Positions 15,833 to 23,600 of a stretch of 64,000 nt of DNA are shown here, in pieces (within the stretch, counting starts at the first letter, position 1; every line of letters starts with the position of its first letter). Source of the stretch: Leptolyngbya sp. O-77 (GTDB taxonomy: Bacteria > Cyanobacteriota > Cyanobacteriia > Elainellales > Elainellaceae); assembly GCF_001548395.1 (NCBI RefSeq), contig NZ_AP017367.1, positions 5,369,001 to 5,433,000 of the forward strand, read 5' to 3'. The notes below the pieces were generated by a model, which was not told where the DNA came from, did no database searches, and was given only the letters and a program-made list of their open reading frames with translations. Both the position numbers and the translations under genes were made by a program.

Positions 15833-16455
15833 AAGTGCGGCTCAATTGCCGAGTTGAAGATATTGACGAGGGCGGCGTAACGGTGGCTGGAGAGCGGATT
15901 CCCTGCCGCAACGTATTTTGGACAGCCGGAGTCCAGGCATCACCCGCAGGCAAGTGGCTCAACGCCGAGACGGATCGGGCCGGACGGGTTACAGTAAAGC
16001 CAGACCTCTCGGTGCCGCAGTATCCCAACGTGTTTGTGGTCGGAGACACCGCCCAGATGGAATCGGACGGCAAGCCCGTTCCAGGCTTGGCCCAGGCAGC
16101 CATGCAAAGCGGTCGCTATGCAGGACAGGTGATCGATGCCCGCGTTTGCGGCAAGCCCGCACCGGCACCCTTCCGCTACGTGGATCTGGGCAGCATGGCT
16201 ACCATTGGGCGCAAGTTTGCTGTGATGCAGGTCGGCAACATCCAGTGGAGCGGGCTTCCGGCAAAGCTGGCCTGGCTAGTGGTTCACATTGCTGTGCTAA
16301 ATCAGCTTGAAAATCAGCTTTCAGTGCTGCTGCAATGGACCTGGACCTACTTGACCCGTGAGCGGGGTTCTCGCATCATCACAGTCCCCGTAGGATCGTC
16401 GCTCACGTCTCAAGCCTTGCCCCAGCCTATTTCAGATGCATCTGGGGTTGCCTAA
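15769..16455 (+). CDS. type II NADH dehydrogenase, C-terminal part (frameshifted)
   Basis: Second part of the same NDH-2. The frame picks up at ILPAFSEHLSAEAQKALEDL, which in the family follows directly after the GPR motif reached by the first part. It contains NVFWTAGVQASP, the third flavin motif YPNVFVVGDTAQ, AMQSGRYAGQVI, and a C-terminal membrane-associating stretch (LAWLVVHIAVLNQLENQL). Together the two parts give a normal NDH-2 of roughly 455 residues, so only a net shift of +2 (or -1) separates the frames. The TTG at 15769 is not a likely real start. If the frameshift is real, the enzyme lacks this half and is inactive. Confidence 0.88.
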   Translation: MPAFSEHLSAEAQKALEDLGVEVRLNCRVEDIDEGGVTVAGERIPCRNVFWTAGVQASPAGKWLNAETDRAGRVTVKPDLSVPQYPNVFVVGDTAQMESDGKPVPGLAQAAMQSGRYAGQVIDARVCGKPAPAPFRYVDLGSMATIGRKFAVMQVGNIQWSGLPAKLAWLVVHIAVLNQLENQLSVLLQWTWTYLTRERGSRIITVPVGSSLTSQALPQPISDASGVA

Positions 16456-16600
16456 ATCCTGAAACTGCAAGCTGTGGCGACCAACTCGTTGAAAACACAA
16501 GTGGGTTTACGATTTTCTTTCAATTTTCTTGACTGTTCTTTCATTTACTGTTTTTCCAACGGTCTGCCCCCAATCCTGGTTTACATGTCCGGAGAACGCA

Positions 16601-17164
16601 ATGGATTTGATATTTGCGATGCTTAAAATACCTCCACTGCTGACACTCACCTGGTTTCCGCCAGTCATGCAGTTCAGCTTGCCTCCACTGAATGACCACA
16701 ACCTGCCCTATCCCGACACAATGCACCCCATCGTGGTTCACTTTGTGATTGCGATGGCGCTGTTTGCAGTGTTGTGCGATGCGATCGCCCTTTTCACTAA
16801 AAACACCCGCCTCTATGAAGTGAGCTGGTGGAACCTGTTTTTTGCCACCCTCTCAATCTTTATTGCCATCATTTTTGGACAGATCGAGGCAGGGCTGGCA
16901 GAACCCTACGACGCGGCTGTGCCCGTGCTAAATGCCCACACGGTTCTCGGCTGGTCGCTGTCGGCCATCCTGGCAGGCATGACGGCGTGGCGCTTCATAT
17001 TGCGATCGCGCGATCCTGGCAAGCTTCCGATTCCCTACCTGGGCGCGGGGCTGGTGCTGGCAGCACTGGTGTGTGTGCAAGTCTATCTGGGCGATAAGCT
17101 GGTGTGGGTCTACGGGCTGCACACTGTGCCCGTGGTTGAGGCGATTCGCAAGGGAGTGCTGTAG
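16601..17164 (+). CDS. DUF2231 membrane protein (first of two)
   Basis: A 187-residue protein from the ATG at 16601, preceded by GGAGAA at 16591-16596. The frame is open to a TTG at 16529 but that start has no binding site. About four membrane segments. DUF2231 features: MHPIVVHFVIAMALFAVL in the first helix with paired His, LNAHTVLGWSLSAILAG in the third, and YGLHTVPV near the end. The conserved helix-borne His could bind haem or metal, which is inference. It abuts the next gene (stop 17162-17164, ATG 17165), so the two are translationally coupled. It lies between NDH-2 and the oxidase genes, which suggests a redox or assembly role in that complex. Confidence 0.8.
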   Translation: MDLIFAMLKIPPLLTLTWFPPVMQFSLPPLNDHNLPYPDTMHPIVVHFVIAMALFAVLCDAIALFTKNTRLYEVSWWNLFFATLSIFIAIIFGQIEAGLAEPYDAAVPVLNAHTVLGWSLSAILAGMTAWRFILRSRDPGKLPIPYLGAGLVLAALVCVQVYLGDKLVWVYGLHTVPVVEAIRKGVL

Positions 17165-17770
17165 ATGAATCCAGAACTACTCGAACAGCTTGGGCCACAG
17201 CTTGGCCCCAATGGACTGCCCTACAGTATTCCTATTCACCCAAATCTGGTTCACATCACCCTAGGTCTGTTCATCATTGGCATCGCCTTTGACTTTGCCG
17301 GAGCCTTTTTCCCACTCGAAAAATCCATCCTCAAGATGCTGTCGCTGACAGCAGTACGCTCCAACTTTTTTGATGTGGGCTGGTATAACGTCCTCGCCTC
17401 GGCGATTGTCACTTTCTTCACTGTGGCAGCAGGCTTCTACGAAATCATGCTGGCAACGCCAGAGCCAGGCGTGAAAAGCGCCTGGGGTCTGGAAGCCATG
17501 CCCACTATGCTGCTGCACGGCGTAGGCGGCGTGTTTTTGCTGGCGATTATCGTCGGCATGGCGGTATGGCGAGGGTTCCAGCGCTTTGCCTGGCGCAAAG
17601 ACATGGGCCGTCAAGTGCAGTGGAGCTACCTGCTAGCGGGCGTGGCCGTGCTGGGCATCATGTTTGTTCACGGTACACTGGGCGCACAGCTTGCGGCCGA
17701 GTTTGGCGTTCACATCACCGCCGATGAACTATTGCGAACGGGCCAAGACCCCAACTTGCTGCTGAAGTAA
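17165..17770 (+). CDS. DUF2231 membrane protein (second of two)
   Basis: A 201-residue protein, with GGGAG just before its ATG. About four membrane segments. The pattern parallels its neighbour: IPIHPNLVHITLGLFIIG with paired His, MLLHGVGGVFLLAIIVGMAV, and GIMFVHGTLGAQLAAEFGVH. The two proteins share the HPxxVH helix and appear to be diverged paralogues that may pair as a heterodimer (inference). The next gene, oxidase subunit II, starts 16 bases downstream behind a strong AAGGAGAG site, so the block is one operon. Confidence 0.8.
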   Translation: MNPELLEQLGPQLGPNGLPYSIPIHPNLVHITLGLFIIGIAFDFAGAFFPLEKSILKMLSLTAVRSNFFDVGWYNVLASAIVTFFTVAAGFYEIMLATPEPGVKSAWGLEAMPTMLLHGVGGVFLLAIIVGMAVWRGFQRFAWRKDMGRQVQWSYLLAGVAVLGIMFVHGTLGAQLAAEFGVHITADELLRTGQDPNLLLK

Positions 17771-17786
17771 TTGCGAAGGAGAGACG

Positions 17787-18692
17787 ATGAACCTCAAGAC
17801 CATTGTCGGAATCGGAGTCTATGTCGCAGTGCTGATAGCAGCCAGCATTTGGGTAGGGCAGCAGGCCTATGGCTGGTTGCCGCCCCAGGCCTCGGCTGAG
17901 TCAATGCTGATCGACGACCTGTTCAGCTTGTTCTCTGCGATCGGCACGTTTATTTTGCTGGGCATTACCGGGCTGGTACTCTACACGGTTTTTACTCAAA
18001 GCGTCAGCCGTTTCGATACTAGCGACGGCCCCCACATGGAGGGCAATGTCAAACTAGAAATCTTCTGGACGGCTGTGCCGCTGCTGTTGGTGTTTTTCTT
18101 AGCCGCCTACAGCTACCAGACCTATCAGCAGATGGCGGTGCGCGGGCCAATGGATCTGGTTCACTTACACCATATGCCAGGAACCACGCCCACCGCCTAC
18201 GCCGCAGACCTAGAACCCGAACCTGTAGAGGAGGTGGAAGTTTACGCCAAGCAGTGGGCCTGGTCATTCCGCTATCCCGATACGGGCGTGGTCAGCGCTG
18301 ACCTGCACCTGCCCGTCAATAAGCGCGTGCGTCTGCTGATGACCGCAGACGATGTGATTCATGGCTTCTACGTGCCAGCCTTTCGGCTCAAGCAAGACAT
18401 CCTGCCCAAGCGCACAACGGAGTTTGAATTTACGCCCGTGCGCGAGGGCATCTATCGACTCAACGACTCGCAGTTCAGCGGCACCTACTTTGCCATCATG
18501 ACGGCCAATGTGGTGGTGGAGTCCCCCGACTCCTATCGCCAGTGGCTTGCCAGGGCCGCAGCCCAGCCCGCCGTCCCCGCCGAAAATCCCGCCTATTCCG
18601 AATACACCAACAAGCGGCTGAAGCGCTTTGGCGGCTGGAAAACGATCGCCCCTGCACCACCGCCGCTAGTGAATGCATTAGCCGAAAGGTAG
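17787..18692 (+). CDS. ctaC: haem-copper oxidase subunit II lacking CuA ligands (ARTO type)
   Basis: A 301-residue subunit II with an N-terminal membrane region and a periplasmic/lumenal cupredoxin domain. KQWAWSFRYPDTGV and DVIHGFYVPAFRLKQDILPKR are typical of the family. The loop that normally holds the CuA ligands (C-A-E-Y-C-G-x-x-H) reads NDSQFSGTYFAIM at about residues 226-238. Both Cys, the Glu and the second His are replaced; the first His (IHGFY) and a Met remain. The binuclear CuA centre therefore cannot form and the enzyme should not take electrons from cytochrome c. Loss of CuA is the known mark of the cyanobacterial alternative respiratory terminal oxidase, thought to use quinol. 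Start at ATG 17787 behind AAGGAGAG. Confidence 0.92.
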   Translation: MNLKTIVGIGVYVAVLIAASIWVGQQAYGWLPPQASAESMLIDDLFSLFSAIGTFILLGITGLVLYTVFTQSVSRFDTSDGPHMEGNVKLEIFWTAVPLLLVFFLAAYSYQTYQQMAVRGPMDLVHLHHMPGTTPTAYAADLEPEPVEEVEVYAKQWAWSFRYPDTGVVSADLHLPVNKRVRLLMTADDVIHGFYVPAFRLKQDILPKRTTEFEFTPVREGIYRLNDSQFSGTYFAIMTANVVVESPDSYRQWLARAAAQPAVPAENPAYSEYTNKRLKRFGGWKTIAPAPPPLVNALAER

Positions 18693-18721
18693 TTGAGCAG
18701 CGGGCAATTCCCTCTCCCGCC

Positions 18722-18763
18722 ACCCAAAATCCAAAGCCTAAAATCTAAAATCTAAAATCCTCC
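18722..18763. repeat. CTAAAAT heptamer tandem repeat between ctaC and ctaD
   Basis: Four near-identical CTAAAAT/CCAAAAT heptamers in the 101-base gap between subunits II and I. It is of the short tandem (STRR) type known from cyanobacterial intergenic DNA. It might affect transcript stability within the operon (inference). Confidence 0.6.
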
Positions 18764-18793
18764 ACTTGCCCCACAGTTACTCCAGGCAGATTC

Positions 18794-20464
18794 ATGACAA
18801 ACGTCCCCGTTGAAGGAATCGCAATTCCCGAAGTCGCCCACCCCGAACCGCAAAACAACTGGCGGAAATATTTCAGCTTTAGCACCGACCACAAGGTGAT
18901 TGGCATTCAATACCTGGTCACGTCCTTCGTTTTCTTTCTAATTGGTGGACTGCTGTCGATGGTGATTCGCGCCGAACTGATCACGCCGCAAGCAGATCTG
19001 ATCGATCGCACGCTTTACAACAGCATGTTCACCATGCACGGCACGATCATGATCTTTTTGTGGATCTTTCCGTCGCTGGTGGGTCTGGCAAACTACCTCG
19101 TGCCGCTGATGATCGGTGCGCGAGACATGGCCTTTCCACGACTCAACGCAGCCGCGTTTTGGATGGTGCCCGTGTTTGGCATTTTGCTAATGACCAGCTA
19201 CTTTCTGCCCGCAGGCACGGCTCAGGCGGGCTGGTGGTCTTACCCGCCCGTCAGCACCCAAAATCCGACGGATAGCGTGATTACTGGCGAGTTCGTCTGG
19301 ATTCTGGCGGTGGCGATTTCCGGCGTGTCCTCGATTATGGGTGCGGTGAATTTCGTGACAACGATCGTGCGGATGAGAGCGCCAGGAATGACCTTCTTTC
19401 GGATGCCAGTCTATGTGTGGACAGTGTTCAGCGCTCAGATCATTCAGCTTGCAGCACTCCCTGCGCTGACGGCAGGCGCAATCATGCTGCTGTTTGACGT
19501 GGCGGCAGGCACGGCTTTTTTCAATCCTGATAAAGGCGGCAACCCGGTTCTATTCCAGCACTTCTTCTGGTTCTATTCGCACCCGGCGGTTTATGTCATG
19601 GTGCTACCCATCTTCGGCGTGTTCTCGGAGATATTTCCGGTCTATTCGCGCAAGCCGCTGTTTGGCTATCGAGTAGTGGCCGTTTCGTCGCTGCTGATCA
19701 CGACCGTTAGCGTACTTGTCTGGGTTCACCATATGTACGCCAGCGGCACACCGGGCTGGATGCGGATGCTGTTTATGGCGACGACGATGCTGGTTGCTGT
19801 GCCGACCGGAATCAAGGTCTTCGCCTGGGTGGCCACCATCTGGAAAGGGAAACTGCGGCTGAACACGCCTATGCTCTTTTGCCTGGGGGCGCTGATCATG
19901 TTTGTGTTCGCAGGCATTACAGGCGTAATGCTGGCTTCTGTGCCGATCGACATTCATGTGAACAATACCTACTTCGTGGTGGGTCACTTTCACTACATCG
20001 TGTACGGCACGATTACGATGGGTATGTTTGCTGCTATCTATCACTGGTTCCCCAAGATGACGGGTCGTATGTATTACGAGGGGTTAGGCAAGCTGCATTT
20101 TGCCCTGGCATTTATTGGGGTAAATCTGAACTTCTTCCCGATGCACCCACTGGGTCTTCAGGGCATGTTGCGGCGCGTCTCTTCCTATGAGCCGGAGTAT
20201 GCTTTCTGGAATGTTGTTGCCAGTATTGGGGCGTTCCTGCTGGGGATGTCTACGATTCCGTTCATTTTGAATATGGTAGGCGCATGGGTGCAGGGTAAGC
20301 CCGCGCCGGATAACCCCTGGCGGGCGATCGGGTTGGAGTGGCTGGTGTCGTCGCCGCCGCCGGTTGAGAACTTTGAAGAACTGCCCGTTGTGGTGTCGGG
20401 GCCCTATGGCTATGGCAAATCTGATCCGCTGGTGGAAAATGCTGCTGCTCTCAAGGAGGGCTAG
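18794..20464 (+). CDS. ctaD: haem-copper oxidase subunit I
   Basis: A 556-residue, 12-helix catalytic subunit that reduces O2 to water at the haem-CuB site. All metal ligands are present: His82 (MHGTIMIFLW), His263 with cross-link Tyr267 (YSHPAVYVMVLP), His312-His313 (VHHMYASG), and His398 and His400 (VVGHFHYIVYG). Helix VI reads YSHPAVY instead of GHPEVY, so the D-channel Glu is absent and the YS motif is present, the pattern of A2-type oxidases. The K-channel Lys (PTGIKVFAW) is kept. It pairs with the CuA-less subunit II upstream and subunit III 64 bases downstream. Confidence 0.95.
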   Translation: MTNVPVEGIAIPEVAHPEPQNNWRKYFSFSTDHKVIGIQYLVTSFVFFLIGGLLSMVIRAELITPQADLIDRTLYNSMFTMHGTIMIFLWIFPSLVGLANYLVPLMIGARDMAFPRLNAAAFWMVPVFGILLMTSYFLPAGTAQAGWWSYPPVSTQNPTDSVITGEFVWILAVAISGVSSIMGAVNFVTTIVRMRAPGMTFFRMPVYVWTVFSAQIIQLAALPALTAGAIMLLFDVAAGTAFFNPDKGGNPVLFQHFFWFYSHPAVYVMVLPIFGVFSEIFPVYSRKPLFGYRVVAVSSLLITTVSVLVWVHHMYASGTPGWMRMLFMATTMLVAVPTGIKVFAWVATIWKGKLRLNTPMLFCLGALIMFVFAGITGVMLASVPIDIHVNNTYFVVGHFHYIVYGTITMGMFAAIYHWFPKMTGRMYYEGLGKLHFALAFIGVNLNFFPMHPLGLQGMLRRVSSYEPEYAFWNVVASIGAFLLGMSTIPFILNMVGAWVQGKPAPDNPWRAIGLEWLVSSPPPVENFEELPVVVSGPYGYGKSDPLVENAAALKEG

Positions 20465-20528
20465 GCTGGACTGCAAGAACTAGCCCATTCATGCGCTCAT
20501 TTGCCGATCGTTCACTTTTTAACCCCTT

Positions 20529-21152
20529 ATGCCTATGGATAGCTCTATCTCGACCGAAAAGCCCGATGTGGCGATCGCCCCTCACGCTGCTCACGCCCAC
20601 GAAGAAGACCATGCAGGCAACAGCATGTTTGGCTTCATCATCTTCCTGCTCTCGGAAAGCGTGATTTTCCTCAGCTTTTTTGCGGGCTACATCTTGGTGA
20701 AAACAACCACCCCCAACTGGCTGCCCCCAGGCGTATCAGGGCTGGAAGTTTCAAAACCTGCGATTAACACCGTTGTGCTGGTAGCCAGCAGCTTTGTCGC
20801 CTACTTTGCCGAACGGGCGCTGAAAAAAGAGAATCTGCTGGTGTTTCGGCTGCTGTGGCTGCTGACGATGGCGATGGGTGCATACTTCCTGGTGGGGCAG
20901 GCGATTGAGTGGAGCGAACTGGAGTTTGGCTTTTCCGATGGCGTGTTTGGCGGGCTGTTTTACCTGCTGACAGGCTTCCACGGGCTGCACGTTCTCACGG
21001 GCATCTTACTGATGGGGATTATGCTATTCAAGTCCTTTGTGCCCAACAACTATGCGGGCGGACACACGGGTGTCGATGCGACCTCGCTGTTCTGGCATTT
21101 TGTGGATGTGATTTGGATTATCTTGTTCATTCTGATCTACATCTGGCAATGA
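20529..21152 (+). CDS. ctaE: haem-copper oxidase subunit III
   Basis: A 207-residue membrane subunit with five helices, matching short cyanobacterial subunit III. Motifs: GFIIFLLSESVIFLSFFAGY, the Glu-bearing second helix, LTGFHGLHVLTGILLMG, and WHFVDVIWIILFILIYIWQ at the C-terminus. A His-rich N-terminal tail (HAAHAHEEDHAG) precedes the first helix. It completes the ARTO operon, and the GMC oxidoreductase follows after 106 bases. Confidence 0.93.
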   Translation: MPMDSSISTEKPDVAIAPHAAHAHEEDHAGNSMFGFIIFLLSESVIFLSFFAGYILVKTTTPNWLPPGVSGLEVSKPAINTVVLVASSFVAYFAERALKKENLLVFRLLWLLTMAMGAYFLVGQAIEWSELEFGFSDGVFGGLFYLLTGFHGLHVLTGILLMGIMLFKSFVPNNYAGGHTGVDATSLFWHFVDVIWIILFILIYIWQ

Positions 21153-21258
21153 TGTTCTAGAGAGGCTGGCACGAACCCATCGGGCAGGGATTAAGCACGC
21201 ATCACGAATTGATTAGGCAGTCTATTCCGCGATCAACGGGGCGACGAGGAGTAAGGTA

Positions 21259-22773
21259 ATGATTATCGACGACGCGCATTATGACGTGATTATTGTGGGC
21301 ACAGGAGCAGGCGGCGGTACGCTGGCTCAAAAGCTCGCGCCCACAGGTAAGAAAATTCTGATTCTGGAGCGGGGTGAAGTGATGCCCCTAGAGGAGCAGA
21401 ATCGCAGCAACGTCGATATTTTCAAGAAGGAACTCTATCACGCGCCGGAGCAGTGGTTTGACATTGCGGGCGAACCCTTTGCGCCCCAGACGAAGTATGC
21501 CGTTGGCGGCAACACCAAAATTTACGGCGCTGCCCTATTGCGGATGCGGGAGCGTGACTTTGAAGCGGTGACGCATCACGAGGGCGTATCGCCGGAGTGG
21601 TGTGTAAAATACGCCGATTTTGAGCCGTACTACACCGAAGCCGAGAACCTCTATCAGGTGCATGGCACTGTGGGAGCCGACCCCACCGAGCCACCCCACA
21701 GTGCCGACTATCCCTATCCTGCGGTGGGGCACGATCCGCAGATTGAGGAAGTGATTGGGGCGATCGCCGCTCAGTCCCTCCACCCCGCCTCGCTACCAAT
21801 GGCGCTGACCCGCCAGACCGACGACCCCACCAACGATTCTGAAGTCAGCGGCATTAATCCCGCCCTTCAGCATCCCAACGTCACCCTGAAAACAAGTGCA
21901 ACCGTCACCTCGCTGCACACGAATCCCTCTGGCAGAGAAGTGAAAGCCGTCGAAGCCGAAATCGGCGGGCAGCCCTATCTGTTTTTGGGCGACATCATCG
22001 TGCTGGCCTGCGGTGCGATTAATACAGCGGCGGTGCTGCTGCGCTCGTGCAGCGAAGCCTGTTCGCAAGGGCTGGCCAATAGCTCTGGGCTGGTGGGACG
22101 CAACCTAATGAAGCATCGGCTATCGTCGGTGGTGCAACTTTCCAAGCCCAACAGCGGCAAGTTTCAGCGCAGCGTCTACGTCAACGATTTTTATTGGGGC
22201 GAAGAAGGATTTGACTACCCAATGGGGCATATTTACAACACAGGCGGACTGCTGCAAGACATCATCTTTGCTGAGTCGCCGCCGGTGCTGTCGGTGCTAG
22301 CCAAGATGATGCCAGGATTTGGGCTACAACAGATGGCGACGCGCTCGATTGGCTGGTGGGTGCAAAGCGAAGACTTGCCTAGCGCCGACAACCGCGTGCG
22401 GGTAGACAGCAAAAAGCTTTACGTCGAGTATACGCCGAACAATACTGAACCCCATGAGCGTCTGGTTTATCGTTGGACAGAGGTGCTGAAAACGGCAGAA
22501 AAGGGCATGGATAAGTCACTGCTCCAGATGAGCGGTCGCCATCCCAGTGGGGAAATGCCGCTGTCAGTGGTAGCTAACGCCTGCGGCACCTGTCGCTTTG
22601 GGGAAGACCCGGCGACCTCGGTGCTGAACCCCGACTGCCGCACCCATGATGTGGATAACCTTTACATTGTAGACGGCAGCTTCTTCCCGTCAATTTCCGC
22701 CACCAGTCCGGCGCTGACGATTATGGCTAACGCGCTGCGGGTGGGCGATCGCCTGATCGAGCGCCTAAAATAA
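21259..22773 (+). CDS. GMC-family flavin oxidoreductase
   Basis: A 504-residue FAD enzyme of the glucose-methanol-choline family. Start ATG 21259, preceded by GAGGAGTAAGG. Seen: FAD motif YDVIIVGTGAGGGTLAQKLA, YAVGGNTKIYGAALLRMR, and the GMC C-terminal block NLYIVDGSFFPSISATSPAL followed by TIMANALRVGDRLIE. It oxidises an alcohol or sugar-type substrate that cannot be named from sequence. No signal peptide is visible, so it should be cytoplasmic. Its place directly behind the ARTO genes, same strand, suggests that it could feed electrons to the quinone pool used by that oxidase. This is inference. Confidence 0.88.
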   Translation: MIIDDAHYDVIIVGTGAGGGTLAQKLAPTGKKILILERGEVMPLEEQNRSNVDIFKKELYHAPEQWFDIAGEPFAPQTKYAVGGNTKIYGAALLRMRERDFEAVTHHEGVSPEWCVKYADFEPYYTEAENLYQVHGTVGADPTEPPHSADYPYPAVGHDPQIEEVIGAIAAQSLHPASLPMALTRQTDDPTNDSEVSGINPALQHPNVTLKTSATVTSLHTNPSGREVKAVEAEIGGQPYLFLGDIIVLACGAINTAAVLLRSCSEACSQGLANSSGLVGRNLMKHRLSSVVQLSKPNSGKFQRSVYVNDFYWGEEGFDYPMGHIYNTGGLLQDIIFAESPPVLSVLAKMMPGFGLQQMATRSIGWWVQSEDLPSADNRVRVDSKKLYVEYTPNNTEPHERLVYRWTEVLKTAEKGMDKSLLQMSGRHPSGEMPLSVVANACGTCRFGEDPATSVLNPDCRTHDVDNLYIVDGSFFPSISATSPALTIMANALRVGDRLIERLK

Positions 22774-22814
22774 GCGCCTAGAATAATCAAGCGAGTGAAG
22801 CGGCTTCTGACCAA

Positions 22815-22887
22815 AGCTGGTGACAGGACTCGAACCTGCGACCGGCTGATTACAAATCAGCAGCTCTACCAACTGAGCTACACCAGC
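22815..22887 (-). tRNA. tRNA-Thr (anticodon TGT)
   Basis: Cloverleaf on the minus strand: acceptor stem GCTGGTG/CACCAGC, D-arm with AGCTCAGTTGGTAGAGC, anticodon loop TTTGTAA (TGT, reads ACA), and T-arm GGTTCGAGTCC. Discriminator base T; CCA is not encoded. It lies between the GMC gene and the two-component genes. Confidence 0.95.
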
Positions 22888-22949
22888 GATCGCCCTACAT
22901 CATAACATTGCCGTTTGGCAGTTGGGGCAGATTTTTGAGGCGGGGCCCA

Positions 22950-23600
22950 TCAGGTCAGCCAGTCGAGAAACGTGTTAGCTAGGATGGCGGCTTGCGTGCG
23001 ATCGCGCAATTCCAGGCGGTTCAGAATATTGGTAACGTGATTTTTGACCGTGCCCTCCGAAATGTAAAGCGCCTGGGCAATTTCGCGGTTGCTGGCTCCC
23101 TGAGCAACGAGAACTAGCACCTCGCGTTCGCGGGGAGTGAGGCTAGAGAAACCGTCGGGCGGGGCAAGGGATGGAGCAGACGACGGCGCAACCTGAGCCA
23201 ACAGCTTCGGCAAAATGCCAGGGCTGATCTGGGTATAGCCTTTGTGGGCGGCGCGAATGGCTTCGGCCAGGTCTTCGGAGGGCGTGTCTTTGAGTAAGTA
23301 ACCCGTCGCGCCCTTTTGCAACGCAGCAGTGACATACGCCTGATCATCGAACGTGGTGAGAATCAGGACTTTGGTGTGGGGAAACTGACGGGCGATCGCC
23401 TCCGTTGCCGCCACGCCATCCATCACGGGCATCCGAATGTCCATTAGCACCAGGTCGGGATGCAGTTGTTCAACCTGCTGCACCGCAACCTGACCATTTT
23501 CTGCCTCGCCAATGATCTGCAAATCAGCTTCCAGTTCGAGCAGCGCTTTCATGCCCTGACGAATCAAATGCTGATCATCTGCCAGAACGATCCGAATCAT
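22950..23600 (-). CDS. NarL/LuxR-family response regulator
   Basis: A 216-residue regulator. The receiver domain (about 1-120) has the acidic pocket in IVLADDQ, phospho-acceptor Asp in LVLMDIRMP, and Lys in GYLLKDTPSED. A linker follows, then a LuxR-type HTH, LTPREREVLVLVAQGASNR continuing with EIAQALYISEGTVKNHV. It is phosphorylated by the adjacent histidine kinase: the kinase stop and this gene's ATG overlap by four bases (ATGA, 23597-23600). Target genes are unknown. Confidence 0.95.
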   Translation of the reverse strand: MIRIVLADDQHLIRQGMKALLELEADLQIIGEAENGQVAVQQVEQLHPDLVLMDIRMPVMDGVAATEAIARQFPHTKVLILTTFDDQAYVTAALQKGATGYLLKDTPSEDLAEAIRAAHKGYTQISPGILPKLLAQVAPSSAPSLAPPDGFSSLTPREREVLVLVAQGASNREIAQALYISEGTVKNHVTNILNRLELRDRTQAAILANTFLDWLT

